Positions 1-7,808 of a stretch of DNA of 44,961 nucleotides are shown here, one piece after another. The position numbers and the translations under genes are program-made. This DNA comes from JAWXCM01 sp034408745 (lineage in GTDB: Bacteria; Acidobacteriota; Terriglobia; Bryobacterales; Bryobacteraceae). The number at the start of each line of letters is the position of its first letter. The stretch's first letter is position 1. The stretch lies in assembly GCA_034408745.1 (NCBI GenBank), contig JAWXCM010000213.1, forward strand, positions 1 through 44,961. Direction: 5' to 3'. Below the pieces are notes generated by a model. The model was not told where the DNA came from and made no database searches. It saw only the letters and a program-made list of their open reading frames with translations.

Positions 1-53
1 AAGCAGGAAAATGCCAGGCCCGCGCACAAAAACAGCACAGGGGTTGAATGCAC
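1..53 (-). CDS. Possible start of a secreted protein, truncated by the window edge
   Basis: A GTG codon (complement of 51-53) opens a frame running off the left end. Its 17 codons read as a short hydrophobic leader with two cysteines (HSTPVLFLCAGLAFSC), as in a Sec or lipoprotein signal. A GAGGA-like sequence lies about 13 bases upstream, which is rather far. It would follow the UxuA-like gene on the same strand. Only the leader is visible, so no function can be given; a chance open stretch is possible. Confidence 0.3.
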   Translation of the reverse strand, partial: MHSTPVLFLCAGLAFSC

Positions 54-84
54 TGGTCTGTTGAACGTTCCTCGCGCGGTTTCG

Positions 85-1197
85 TTAGCCGACTTCCTCG
101 TTGGCACGCCGAAGCATCATGCGCATGTTGGCCAGGATATAGGCCGTTCCGGCGCGCCGAACGCCCGTGTCGCCCACCAGTTGCGGGACGTGGTCAGGCT
201 CGGCGGCACCGGAGAACTTAACCTGGCGCAGCGCCTTCATCACCTGGTACATGTCCATATAGCCGTCGTCGGGGAACGTTTCTTCAAAGCGAGGCAGCGG
301 TGAGCTGACGTTGCGGAAATGGACCTCGAAGATCTTGCCCCGGCCGCCGAAGTCGCGGATCATGCCGAAAACGTCCTTACCCATCTTTGTCCCACCCTCT
401 GACCACGTCCCGACGCAGAATGTCAGGCCCCACGCTTTGCTGCCTGCTGCGATCTTCTCCGCTCTGGCGTACCCGTCGTAGTGCGTGAACAGCTTCGCGA
501 CGCCATTCATTTTGGCCAGCGGCGGATCGTCGGGATGCAGCGCGAGCTTTACCCCTGCTTCTTCCGCCACAGGCAGCACGGCCTTGACGAAGTAGGTGTA
601 GTGCCGCCACATTTCCTCTGCCTCGTACTCGCGCTCGAAAGCCTGTTTCTCGACACGCTTCCGGAAATCGTCGACATCGAAGACACGCGTCCTGTAGCCG
701 CGGCGCTCCACTTCCGATGTCGTGTAGGTGTTGGCCGGGTGGAAGTCGTACGACGCGACGGGTATGCCGAGCTTGCCACAATCGCGCAGGAACTGGCGAT
801 ACGCCTCAATGTGCCTGTCCCTGCCAGCCAATCCCAGTTGCACGTCCTTTTCGCGATACGCGTAGTGGACGCCGGAGAAAATCTTCATGCCGAACTTCGC
901 GAATCGCTGCTGGGTGGCGCGCAGTGAGTCGAGTGTGACGGCTTCGGTGCCGAACTCGACGCGCGCCCAGCGGAGTCCAATCTGCTTCAGGAACAGCAGG
1001 TCGTCCTCGCTGATTCGGTGGCTGACGCGATGCGCGAGCTTCGTGTTCGCCGGGTCATCCTCGCCGATTCGGGAGGCCGCCGGGGCACCCCCGGCAAAGC
1101 GCGGGATCGTGGCCAAACCAGCAAGCGAGGCCATTCGCACAAGCATTTCTCTTCGTCGCAGCACGAAGATATCGTATGTCAGTTCAGCTGGGACCAC
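85..1197 (-). CDS. UxuA-like (mannonate dehydratase family) TIM-barrel protein, probably exported
   Basis: A 370-residue protein of the sugar isomerase/dehydratase TIM-barrel type. The HPDDPP signature near residue 223 and a later HFRNV motif match D-mannonate dehydratase (UxuA), which removes water from D-mannonate in hexuronate catabolism using a metal bound by His/Asp/Cys. The N-terminus has consecutive arginines followed by a hydrophobic stretch (LRRREML, then MASLAGLATIP), resembling a Tat leader, which would be unusual for cytoplasmic UxuA. The start is uncertain: GTG at 1197 overlaps the ATP-grasp gene by 14 bases; GTG at 1164 would place the arginines at the extreme N-terminus and suits a Tat signal better; neither has a clear ribosome site. 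No other uronate genes are nearby, so the substrate is open. Confidence 0.75.
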   Translation of the reverse strand: MVPAELTYDIFVLRRREMLVRMASLAGLATIPRFAGGAPAASRIGEDDPANTKLAHRVSHRISEDDLLFLKQIGLRWARVEFGTEAVTLDSLRATQQRFAKFGMKIFSGVHYAYREKDVQLGLAGRDRHIEAYRQFLRDCGKLGIPVASYDFHPANTYTTSEVERRGYRTRVFDVDDFRKRVEKQAFEREYEAEEMWRHYTYFVKAVLPVAEEAGVKLALHPDDPPLAKMNGVAKLFTHYDGYARAEKIAAGSKAWGLTFCVGTWSEGGTKMGKDVFGMIRDFGGRGKIFEVHFRNVSSPLPRFEETFPDDGYMDMYQVMKALRQVKFSGAAEPDHVPQLVGDTGVRRAGTAYILANMRMMLRRANEEVG

Positions 1198-2314
1198 GTA
1201 GCGTGCGGCGCAGCGCGGATCGCAGTCCTGTCGGCAGGAAGTGCGTCACCACGCGGCGGAACTGGCTGACCATCAGCCCTGGGTCCGACCACGGAGCGCT
1301 GGAAAACGCTCGGATAAATTCCATGGGCTCCCCACCTTCCACCGCCGGGTAAAGGTTTTGCGGCCACAGTCGAAGCACCTGTCCGGAGGTTTGGACAGGC
1401 CGCTGGATCAGTTCACGTCCTGCTGCCCAGGCGGCCAAAGCCTTGTCGAAAGAGACGCCGGCATGGCGGCCCAGGTAGAGCCCGGGCGTCGGACGAATAT
1501 TCATCTCGATCAGCTGAATCCGATTTAGCTCGGAATTCCACATCCAGTCGACGCCACACAAGCCATCAAATCCCGACAATGCGCCAAGTTTCGTGATAAA
1601 TGGTTCGATTTGCGGATCCCAGAACAGCTCAAACGCGCTCGCGGCTGCCAGCGGATTGGGCCAGTTCCGCAGCAGCCAGTAGGAATACCAGCATTGCGGC
1701 ACGCCTCGGCGATACAGGACGGCGGTCGCACCCAGGCGTCCCTGCACGTATTCCTGGACGATCAGCGGCCCCGTAAAGCCAGCCTGCTTCGCAGACAACA
1801 GATCGGACTCACTGCGCACCAGGCGAACGCCGGAGCCAGCGAGGCTCTCTGCCGACTTCACCACAAACGGCACGCCGGTCCAGCGCTCCCGCTCCAGGTC
1901 GCGCCCGTCCGGCAAAATTCGGAAGCGCGGAACCGGAACACCGGCAACCTCGGCATCCACGGTGAAGTCGACTTTGGAGAGAAGGCGCGCGAACCCTTGC
2001 GGATCCGCGGTAACAGGAAGCAGGCGGGCCGTTGCCGGGCTTGCGGCACGGTCCAGAAACGTACGCAGAAACGGCTCGTCGCTGAGAAGAAACGAATAGG
2101 TCTCCTCGCTCTCCGCCAGATGTTTCTCCACGGCTTCGCGAACGCTGGGACCATTGGTGTCGGCGGGAATGATCTGACGCACGAATCCGGAACTCGCCGC
2201 AGCCAGACGGCGAGACCCGACCAGATCGGTTGAAAAACCCGCCCTTGCCACAAGCTCGGGCAACCGCGCGGCCCCCACAGCGTCAAGGCTCAGGCAAAGT
2301 AACGCGCGCTGCAA
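1184..2314 (-). CDS. ATP-grasp domain protein
   Basis: About 376 residues with ATP-grasp features: a Rossmann-like N-terminal half, a lysine/glycine-rich nucleotide-binding stretch (PFVVKSAESLAGSGVRLV), a QEYVQG segment, and a late metal-binding motif LIEMNIRPTPG (E and N bind Mg-ATP). These enzymes join a carboxylate to an amine or thiol through an acylphosphate. The frame is open to an ATG at 2464, but that would overlap the upstream oxidoreductase gene by 140 bases. I prefer the TTG at 2314 because it lies just after that gene's stop (2325-2327) and has AGGGAAG at a good distance, so translation is probably coupled. It ends 14 bases inside the next gene. Substrate unknown. Confidence 0.8.
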   Translation of the reverse strand: MQRALLCLSLDAVGAARLPELVARAGFSTDLVGSRRLAAASSGFVRQIIPADTNGPSVREAVEKHLAESEETYSFLLSDEPFLRTFLDRAASPATARLLPVTADPQGFARLLSKVDFTVDAEVAGVPVPRFRILPDGRDLERERWTGVPFVVKSAESLAGSGVRLVRSESDLLSAKQAGFTGPLIVQEYVQGRLGATAVLYRRGVPQCWYSYWLLRNWPNPLAAASAFELFWDPQIEPFITKLGALSGFDGLCGVDWMWNSELNRIQLIEMNIRPTPGLYLGRHAGVSFDKALAAWAAGRELIQRPVQTSGQVLRLWPQNLYPAVEGGEPMEFIRAFSSAPWSDPGLMVSQFRRVVTHFLPTGLRSALRRTLRGPS

Positions 2315-2324
2315 ATCAGCTTCC

Positions 2325-4667
2325 CTATACCAGTTTTGTACGCTTGATCGGCAGTTCTCGGATGCGTTTCCCGGTTGCGTTGAAAATGGCCGCGGTAATT
2401 GCCGGAGCGATGACCGGAGCGCCGGGTTCTCCCGCCCCGGCGTGAGGCGCTTTCGATTCCACAATCGTCACATCGACGTTTTTGGGCGATTGCTTCATGC
2501 GCGCTACAGGATAATTGTGGAAATTCGACTGCACAATTCTGCCGGCGTCGGCAGTGATCTCGCCCATCATAGCGAGCGAAGTGCCGAAAACAGCGGCGCC
2601 TTCGAACTGCGCGCGCACCCGGTCGGGCATCACCACCTGCCCGAGATCCGCGACGGTCCAGACATTTGGAATCGTAAGATTACCCTGTGAATCTATGTCG
2701 ATTTCCACCGCCGTAGCCACATAGCTGAGAAAACTGCGGTGCGCCGCGATACCGATCGCGCGATTCTTCGTATTGCGGAACTTCCCGTAGTTCGACTTCG
2801 CCGCGCATTGCTCCAGAACACGGCGCAGACGGCCCGTGTCGAGCGGGAATGTTTCCGTCGACTGCCCGTTGTTCCACGGCTTCACACCATCCGGCGTCAG
2901 GTCGACATTCCTGTCGGGTCCCAGCATTTTCAGATAATAATCAACGTAATTCGTTCCGGCCATGTGGGCCAGTTCGTCGACAAAGCTGTGTACTGCGAAG
3001 GCGTGGAACAAATGGCAAACCGCGCGCATCCAGCCCTGCCGGACATGATTCTTCGCCGGACAATTTTCGGCGCGAATATTCGGCACATCGAACAGCAGTT
3101 CATTCAGTGCCATACCGATTTCGAAATCGGCGCCGTACTCCGCGCCAGGCGCGAATGTGGAGGCGATCGGCGGAAACGCGCTGCGGAACAGCCAGGAATC
3201 TACCTTCCCCGACGCATCCAGTCCGGCCTTCATGTGCATGGCGGCAACAGAATGGAAGTAATCGAACCTGAGATCTTCCTCGCGACTCCAAACCACCTTC
3301 ACTGGCTTGCCCGAGGCCTTCGAAAGCAGCGCGGCCTCGACCACATAATCCGGCTTCGACTTGCGGCCGAAGCCACCGCCGAGCAGCGTCACGTGGCACG
3401 TTACATCGTTCGGAGTAATGCCGAGCGCTGCCGCCACCGCTTCCTGAACAGCCTGCGGATTCTGCGTCGGGCACCACGCTTCCACCTTGCCGTTCTGCCA
3501 TTCGGCTACAGCTACAGGCGGCTCCATCGGCGCATGCGCCAGCATCGGAACGTAGTAATCGGCCTCGTGTTTCTTCGCCGCGCCGGCAAACGACGTATCG
3601 AAATTTCCGCGATTCCGTACCACTTTCCCGGGCTTGTGCGCGCTGGCGAAAAGTTCCTGTTTGTAAACGTCGGACTGAAAGCCGGAATGCGCCGCATTCA
3701 CGTCCCATTCCACTTTCAGCTTCTTTCGACCCTGCATCGCAGCCCACGTGGAATCGGCCACCACGGCCACGCCGCCGATCTGCTGGAACAGATGGGGCTG
3801 TTTGAACCCCGGAAGCTGGAAAGTCTTCTGCACGCCCTTAACCTTCAGAGCTTCGGTGTTGTCGAACGATTTCACCTTCGAATCGTAAACAGGCGGACGC
3901 TCGATCGAGGCGTACAACATTCCCGGCCGGGTGGCGTCCATCCCAAAAACAGCCTTGCCGCTGACAATGTCGTGCTGGTCAATTACCGGAATATCCTTCC
4001 CGATATACCGATATTCAGAAGGCTTTTTAAAGCGCAGCTCGGATTTTGCGGGGACTGGCAGCGTTGCCGCGATGGAAACCAGCTCTCCGAGGGCCGCCGA
4101 CCGCTCCGTCCTGGCGTGCGTCACCTTGCCCATGCGCAGTGCGACTTCGTTAGCCGGAACGTTCCACTTCTGCGCGGCAGCCCGTTCCAGCATCAGACGG
4201 GCGGTGGCGCCGGCCTGGTGCATCGCCGCGACAAAATCGCGCACGGAACAGGATCCGTCTGTGTTCTGCGAACCGTACTTCTGATCGCCAGTAGCCTGCT
4301 CCACGCGAACAGATTTCCAGTCCACGTCCAGTTCATCGGCAAGCACCAGGGGCAGCGCAGTCCGGCTGCCCGTGCCCATCTCTGAGCGATGTGCCGTGAT
4401 CACGATCTTGCCGTCAGGCTCGAATCCGAGATACACACTCGGCTGCCAGGATGCGGCCGCGGCCTGTGCCTGACCGGTGTTCAGCGTGGCGCCGAGAACA
4501 AGAGCTCCGGCGGAGAAAATCGTGCCCAGGAAGCCGCGGCGGTCGAGCGAAAGCACCTCCACGGAGACTTCATCGGCGCGAAGCTTCGCATAGCCCTCGC
4601 GAGTCAGCCTGCCGATCTCAGATGTGGTTTCGGGAGCGGGAATGCTGGTACCGTATTCAAGCTTCAT
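2325..4667 (-). CDS. Molybdopterin-binding subunit of an IorB-type oxidoreductase (xanthine dehydrogenase family)
   Basis: A 780-residue large subunit resembling isoquinoline 1-oxidoreductase subunit beta and related aldehyde/xanthine oxidases, which hydroxylate N-heterocycles or oxidise aldehydes at a Mo cofactor. A Tat-like leader (LDRRGFLGTIFSAGALVLGA) sits at residues 41-60 after an unusually long N-region, so the true start could be later. Cofactor-contacting glycines appear in GGGFGRKSKPD, and the catalytic glutamate motif GEPGAPVIAPA lies near the C-terminus. It follows the 2Fe-2S subunit by 3 bases, a classic IorA-IorB pair. Electrons would go from Mo through 2Fe-2S to a cytochrome not seen here. 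The true substrate cannot be read from sequence. Confidence 0.88.
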   Translation of the reverse strand: MKLEYGTSIPAPETTSEIGRLTREGYAKLRADEVSVEVLSLDRRGFLGTIFSAGALVLGATLNTGQAQAAAASWQPSVYLGFEPDGKIVITAHRSEMGTGSRTALPLVLADELDVDWKSVRVEQATGDQKYGSQNTDGSCSVRDFVAAMHQAGATARLMLERAAAQKWNVPANEVALRMGKVTHARTERSAALGELVSIAATLPVPAKSELRFKKPSEYRYIGKDIPVIDQHDIVSGKAVFGMDATRPGMLYASIERPPVYDSKVKSFDNTEALKVKGVQKTFQLPGFKQPHLFQQIGGVAVVADSTWAAMQGRKKLKVEWDVNAAHSGFQSDVYKQELFASAHKPGKVVRNRGNFDTSFAGAAKKHEADYYVPMLAHAPMEPPVAVAEWQNGKVEAWCPTQNPQAVQEAVAAALGITPNDVTCHVTLLGGGFGRKSKPDYVVEAALLSKASGKPVKVVWSREEDLRFDYFHSVAAMHMKAGLDASGKVDSWLFRSAFPPIASTFAPGAEYGADFEIGMALNELLFDVPNIRAENCPAKNHVRQGWMRAVCHLFHAFAVHSFVDELAHMAGTNYVDYYLKMLGPDRNVDLTPDGVKPWNNGQSTETFPLDTGRLRRVLEQCAAKSNYGKFRNTKNRAIGIAAHRSFLSYVATAVEIDIDSQGNLTIPNVWTVADLGQVVMPDRVRAQFEGAAVFGTSLAMMGEITADAGRIVQSNFHNYPVARMKQSPKNVDVTIVESKAPHAGAGEPGAPVIAPAITAAIFNATGKRIRELPIKRTKLV

Positions 4668-4670
4668 AAA

Positions 4671-5123
4671 TTACTTCACCCCCGCGGCCGTCTTGATTGC
4701 AGTCTTAATTCGGGTATAGGTGCCGCAACGGCAGATATTGCCGTCCATAGCGTTCTCGATCTGGGCATCGGTGGGCTTCGGCGTCTTCTGAAGCAGTGCC
4801 GCGGCCTGCATGATCTGCCCCGTCTGGCAGTAGCCGCACTGAGCCACGTTGTGCTGTTCCCACGCAACCTGCAGAGGATGGGATCCGGTGGGACTCAGCC
4901 CTTCGATGGTTGTGACCTTCTTCCCCGCGGCAGCCTTCACCGCAGTGGAGCAACTCCGCACCGCCTCCCCGTTGATATGCACTGTGCACGCGCCGCAAAG
5001 GCCCATACCGCAGCCGAACTTCGTGCCTGTCAGTTGCAATTCATCGCGCAGAAACCAAAGGAGCGGCATCTCGCCATCCCCGTCGAATTTGCGGGACTGC
5101 CCGTTCACAAGAACTTCAATCAT
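4671..5123 (-). CDS. (2Fe-2S)-binding subunit of the IorA/CoxS type
   Basis: A 150-residue small subunit with two 2Fe-2S domains. The plant-ferredoxin-like N-terminal domain has CGMGLCGACTV and a later Cys (VRSCST); the helical C-terminal domain has CGYCQTGQ and CRCGTY. This is the normal size and order for the iron-sulfur subunit of molybdenum hydroxylases. It carries electrons from the molybdopterin centre of the adjacent large subunit. No export leader is seen, as expected for a subunit exported piggyback with a Tat-tagged partner. It is first in a run of four closely spaced minus-strand genes. Confidence 0.9.
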   Translation of the reverse strand: MIEVLVNGQSRKFDGDGEMPLLWFLRDELQLTGTKFGCGMGLCGACTVHINGEAVRSCSTAVKAAAGKKVTTIEGLSPTGSHPLQVAWEQHNVAQCGYCQTGQIMQAAALLQKTPKPTDAQIENAMDGNICRCGTYTRIKTAIKTAAGVK

Positions 5124-5156
5124 AAGATCTCGTGATTATACCCGTTGCGTACGGCG

Positions 5157-6314
5157 CTAGTTCTTTCGGCCTGCAACCGGGTAGCCCTGCCAGATGTACT
5201 CCAGCGCTTCCGGCAGCGTTTGTTGCTTCACCGTTCGATCGGTGTGTCCGCCGTTCTTCGAGAAGATGAACTGATAGTTGTACCCTTTGGCCGCCAGGAC
5301 TTTCGCCATGTTCTCGTTCGCCAGAACCCAGTCATGGTAAGCGTCCTGCGTGCTCAGGTTGTCCCTGTCGCCGACCTCCATCCAGATACGAAGCGGCTTC
5401 TTCGGGCTCTTCGGTATCAGGTTCTCATGAAACTCCCAGGCGCCATGCGGTGTCTGGGCGTTATAGGGCCACTGCTGGTATACGTAAGTGCCTGAGTAAG
5501 TCAGGACTCTGTGATACCACTCGGAATGATACCAGGCCATGATCATAGCCGCCGATCCGCCAGAGCTGCCGCCCATAGTCGCGCGACCCTCGGGGTCTTT
5601 CGTCAGCTTCACGTTGCAGGTCTTCTCTACAAGTGGCAACACTTCCTTCTCGACAAATTCGGCATACAGGCCCGACATCGTGTCGTATTCCAGACCGCGC
5701 TGGCTTCCCTGCGCATCGCCGCTGCCGTTACCGATCGATATCGCGATCATCGCAGGTACACGCTTCTGATGAATCAGATTGTCGAGCGCCACAAAGAGCA
5801 GTTTGTCCGGCCCGTCAGCGCCGACAATGAATGGCGCGGCGGTGCCCGGCACGTACTGCTTCGGAACATACACCGCCACCTTGCGCGTATAGGGCGCAGG
5901 ATGGCTGGAGACAAGCAGCCTGCCCGGATTATCGGGGTCCGGACGGCTGAACGTTCCAGGCTCGCGCGCGATGCCGGGATAAAACTTGCTGTCTTTCGAC
6001 TCCATGGTGAAGTTGAATATCTCGCCCTGCGGTACGCCTTCCTGCACTGTCATGTCCGGCGAGGGAGTATGCGTCGGGCCGATGATGAAATTCCCGTCGA
6101 CTCTTGGCGATGGCACGGCGCCGTCCGGCAACTCGGTGGCCTTCACGTAACCAGGCGTGTTTGGATCGCGGGTCGGTGGTGGTGGCCGTTTGGGACGCTG
6201 GGCCTGGGGCGGCGCGGCGGGCGGGGTCTGTGCCAGCGCAGGCTCAGGAGCCGCAATCATGCTAAGACCTGGGAGCAGAAACGCGATTCGGAGAAAACGG
6301 GGCGTACAACGCAT
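5157..6314 (-). CDS. Secreted alpha/beta-hydrolase, esterase D/Fes type
   Basis: About 385 residues. The start was chosen at the ATG at 6314, which begins a signal peptide (RFLRIAFLLPGLSMIAAPEPALAQ); the frame is open upstream but that stretch collides with the next gene. A Pro-rich linker follows. The catalytic domain has the nucleophile elbow GGSSGGSAAM, a probable acid in GDRDN and a histidine in GGHTD near the end, as in the Fes/esterase D family that hydrolyses esters such as siderophore, feruloyl or acetyl esters. The periplasmic or extracellular location is inferred from the leader. The substrate is not evident, and no iron genes are nearby. Confidence 0.85.
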   Translation of the reverse strand: MRCTPRFLRIAFLLPGLSMIAAPEPALAQTPPAAPPQAQRPKRPPPPTRDPNTPGYVKATELPDGAVPSPRVDGNFIIGPTHTPSPDMTVQEGVPQGEIFNFTMESKDSKFYPGIAREPGTFSRPDPDNPGRLLVSSHPAPYTRKVAVYVPKQYVPGTAAPFIVGADGPDKLLFVALDNLIHQKRVPAMIAISIGNGSGDAQGSQRGLEYDTMSGLYAEFVEKEVLPLVEKTCNVKLTKDPEGRATMGGSSGGSAAMIMAWYHSEWYHRVLTYSGTYVYQQWPYNAQTPHGAWEFHENLIPKSPKKPLRIWMEVGDRDNLSTQDAYHDWVLANENMAKVLAAKGYNYQFIFSKNGGHTDRTVKQQTLPEALEYIWQGYPVAGRKN

Positions 6315-6430
6315 AGTAGTGCATCTTATACCGGACGGCGACGGCGCAGCTGTGACTGCATGCGACCAGGCGTTCAGTTTACGCGCCCTCGATATTGTGA
6401 GGTCTGACCCGGTCAGGAAGTAAGCACCGG

Positions 6431-6865
6431 TTAACCAACACCAAACAGACATTCCCACACCACGTGCGACTGCTTCCCGTCCGCGTCGTGATACATCATC
6501 ACCCGCGCCCCAAAGCCGTCCATACACGCGACAACTCCCCGGTCCCCTTGCCTCGACGCGATACGTCGCGTCGCCAGATACTGGCGGCCACGGATATCGA
6601 GCAGGATCGCCTTTGCCAGCGGCACCAGTCCGGGATTCACCACAAAGCCCATCTCTTTGTCCTCCGCGGTGAAGCGCATCATGTCACCATAGGGCTGGTG
6701 GGTGCTGGTCAGTTTTAGCGTCACCACCGCATTAGGCACATCCACCGTCGAATTCGTGTCTCCAGGAGTGTCGTCGTAAATGTGAGGGACCCTGAGGTGG
6801 AGAAGCTGCAGCAGCCTCGGCTTTGCCAGCATCACGAAGCGTTCCACCATTTCTTGTTCGCTCAT
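6431..6865 (-). CDS. Hypothetical protein, 144 aa
   Basis: I do not recognise this protein. It is 144 residues with no signal peptide and no membrane segment. The first 30 residues are helical and leucine-rich (ERFVMLAKPRLLQLLHLRV); the rest looks like mixed beta strands with several short charged turns. The ATG start at 6865 has a weak AGG upstream. It lies between the esterase and the ThuA gene on the same strand, with gaps of about 116 and 45 bases, so it may be co-transcribed. The coding case rests on frame length and position only. Confidence 0.6.
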   Translation of the reverse strand: MSEQEMVERFVMLAKPRLLQLLHLRVPHIYDDTPGDTNSTVDVPNAVVTLKLTSTHQPYGDMMRFTAEDKEMGFVVNPGLVPLAKAILLDIRGRQYLATRRIASRQGDRGVVACMDGFGARVMMYHDADGKQSHVVWECLFGVG

Positions 6866-6910
6866 CCAGACCTATGATGTCAGAGACGAACGAAAAATAT
6901 CGGCGGGACG

Positions 6911-7798
6911 TTATTTACGAACCGAGATCTGATTCGCCAGGGGAAAATCCGACGGAATTCGGATGCTCACCCGGCCCGTGGCCGCCCACTCAACACCACG
7001 CGCAAACAGAGTCTGGAAACCGGCGCAGTCCATGTTCGGGTTGGCCTCTTTCGCCCACGTGTGGCCGAGCATCGTTGTATAAACGCGGCCCTTTCCAAAC
7101 GTCCGAACCCAGTCCATCGGTTCATTACGGTGGGAGATCTCTGAGGCGGCATAAGTCAACACAGTAAGTTGCTCGGCAGGACCGTGTTGCCCGTGAGTTA
7201 GTTGCTCGGACGGATGAAACCAGACAGGCGGCATACCCTTCGTGATCGGGTGCCTGCGATTGAGAACGTGCACCGCAAAGTCGTGCCGGGGCCCGTGTCC
7301 CGGATCCAGACCCGTACCCTGCGGAACCACATCCACCTTCCCGTCATCGCTGACCGCAAGACCAGGACCGAAGCTGCGATCTCGCCACCCCAGTCCGATC
7401 ATGGCGTTCCAGGCTGGCCAGGTCAGGAATGCGTTGTTGGCAGCGTGCAGCACCACAGCCCCTCCACCATCCCGCACATACTTTTCAAACGCCGCTTCCA
7501 CTGGCGCCGGCCAGCGGATCCCGTCGGCTTTGTGTCCTCCGTTGAAATTGACGATCACCACGTCGTGACCGGAAAATGATGGGCGCCATTCATCCCACGC
7601 CGACTGCGGAGCATTCGCCGCCGGGCTGGTGGATACATCCACCTTAAACCGACCGGTTGCGAGGAGTAACTTACGAACCGAGTCTGTCGCCGCTCGCCAG
7701 TCGTGGTTATTGATCCCGTCCACCAGAAGCACCCGCAGCTTTGGCGGGTCAGCCGCGTTCAGCGACAGAGTCAGGAGTAAGAAGAGTAACTTCCGCAT
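6911..7798 (-). CDS. Secreted ThuA-like domain protein
   Basis: About 295 residues from the ATG at 7798, which begins a short Sec leader (RKLLFLLLTLSLNAADPP); the upstream in-frame extension lies inside the peptidase gene and is rejected. The body is a ThuA-like, glutamine-amidotransferase-type fold: RVLLVDGINNHDW at the N-terminus, HDVVIVNFNGG, then a GGGAVVLHAANNAF segment. ThuA was linked to trehalose utilisation in rhizobia; exported versions are common in Acidobacteria and Planctomycetes and are thought to act in sugar catabolism, but their reaction is not established. It starts 11 bases after the end of the M14 peptidase gene, suggesting one transcript. Confidence 0.82.
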   Translation of the reverse strand: MRKLLFLLLTLSLNAADPPKLRVLLVDGINNHDWRAATDSVRKLLLATGRFKVDVSTSPAANAPQSAWDEWRPSFSGHDVVIVNFNGGHKADGIRWPAPVEAAFEKYVRDGGGAVVLHAANNAFLTWPAWNAMIGLGWRDRSFGPGLAVSDDGKVDVVPQGTGLDPGHGPRHDFAVHVLNRRHPITKGMPPVWFHPSEQLTHGQHGPAEQLTVLTYAASEISHRNEPMDWVRTFGKGRVYTTMLGHTWAKEANPNMDCAGFQTLFARGVEWAATGRVSIRIPSDFPLANQISVRK

Positions 7799-7808
7799 CG
7801 CAACCTTG

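Noticed and set aside
2739..4385. A 548-residue plus-strand frame antisense to the molybdenum oxidoreductase gene
   Set aside because: Arg/His-rich shadow composition and no family features; the minus-strand gene is clear.
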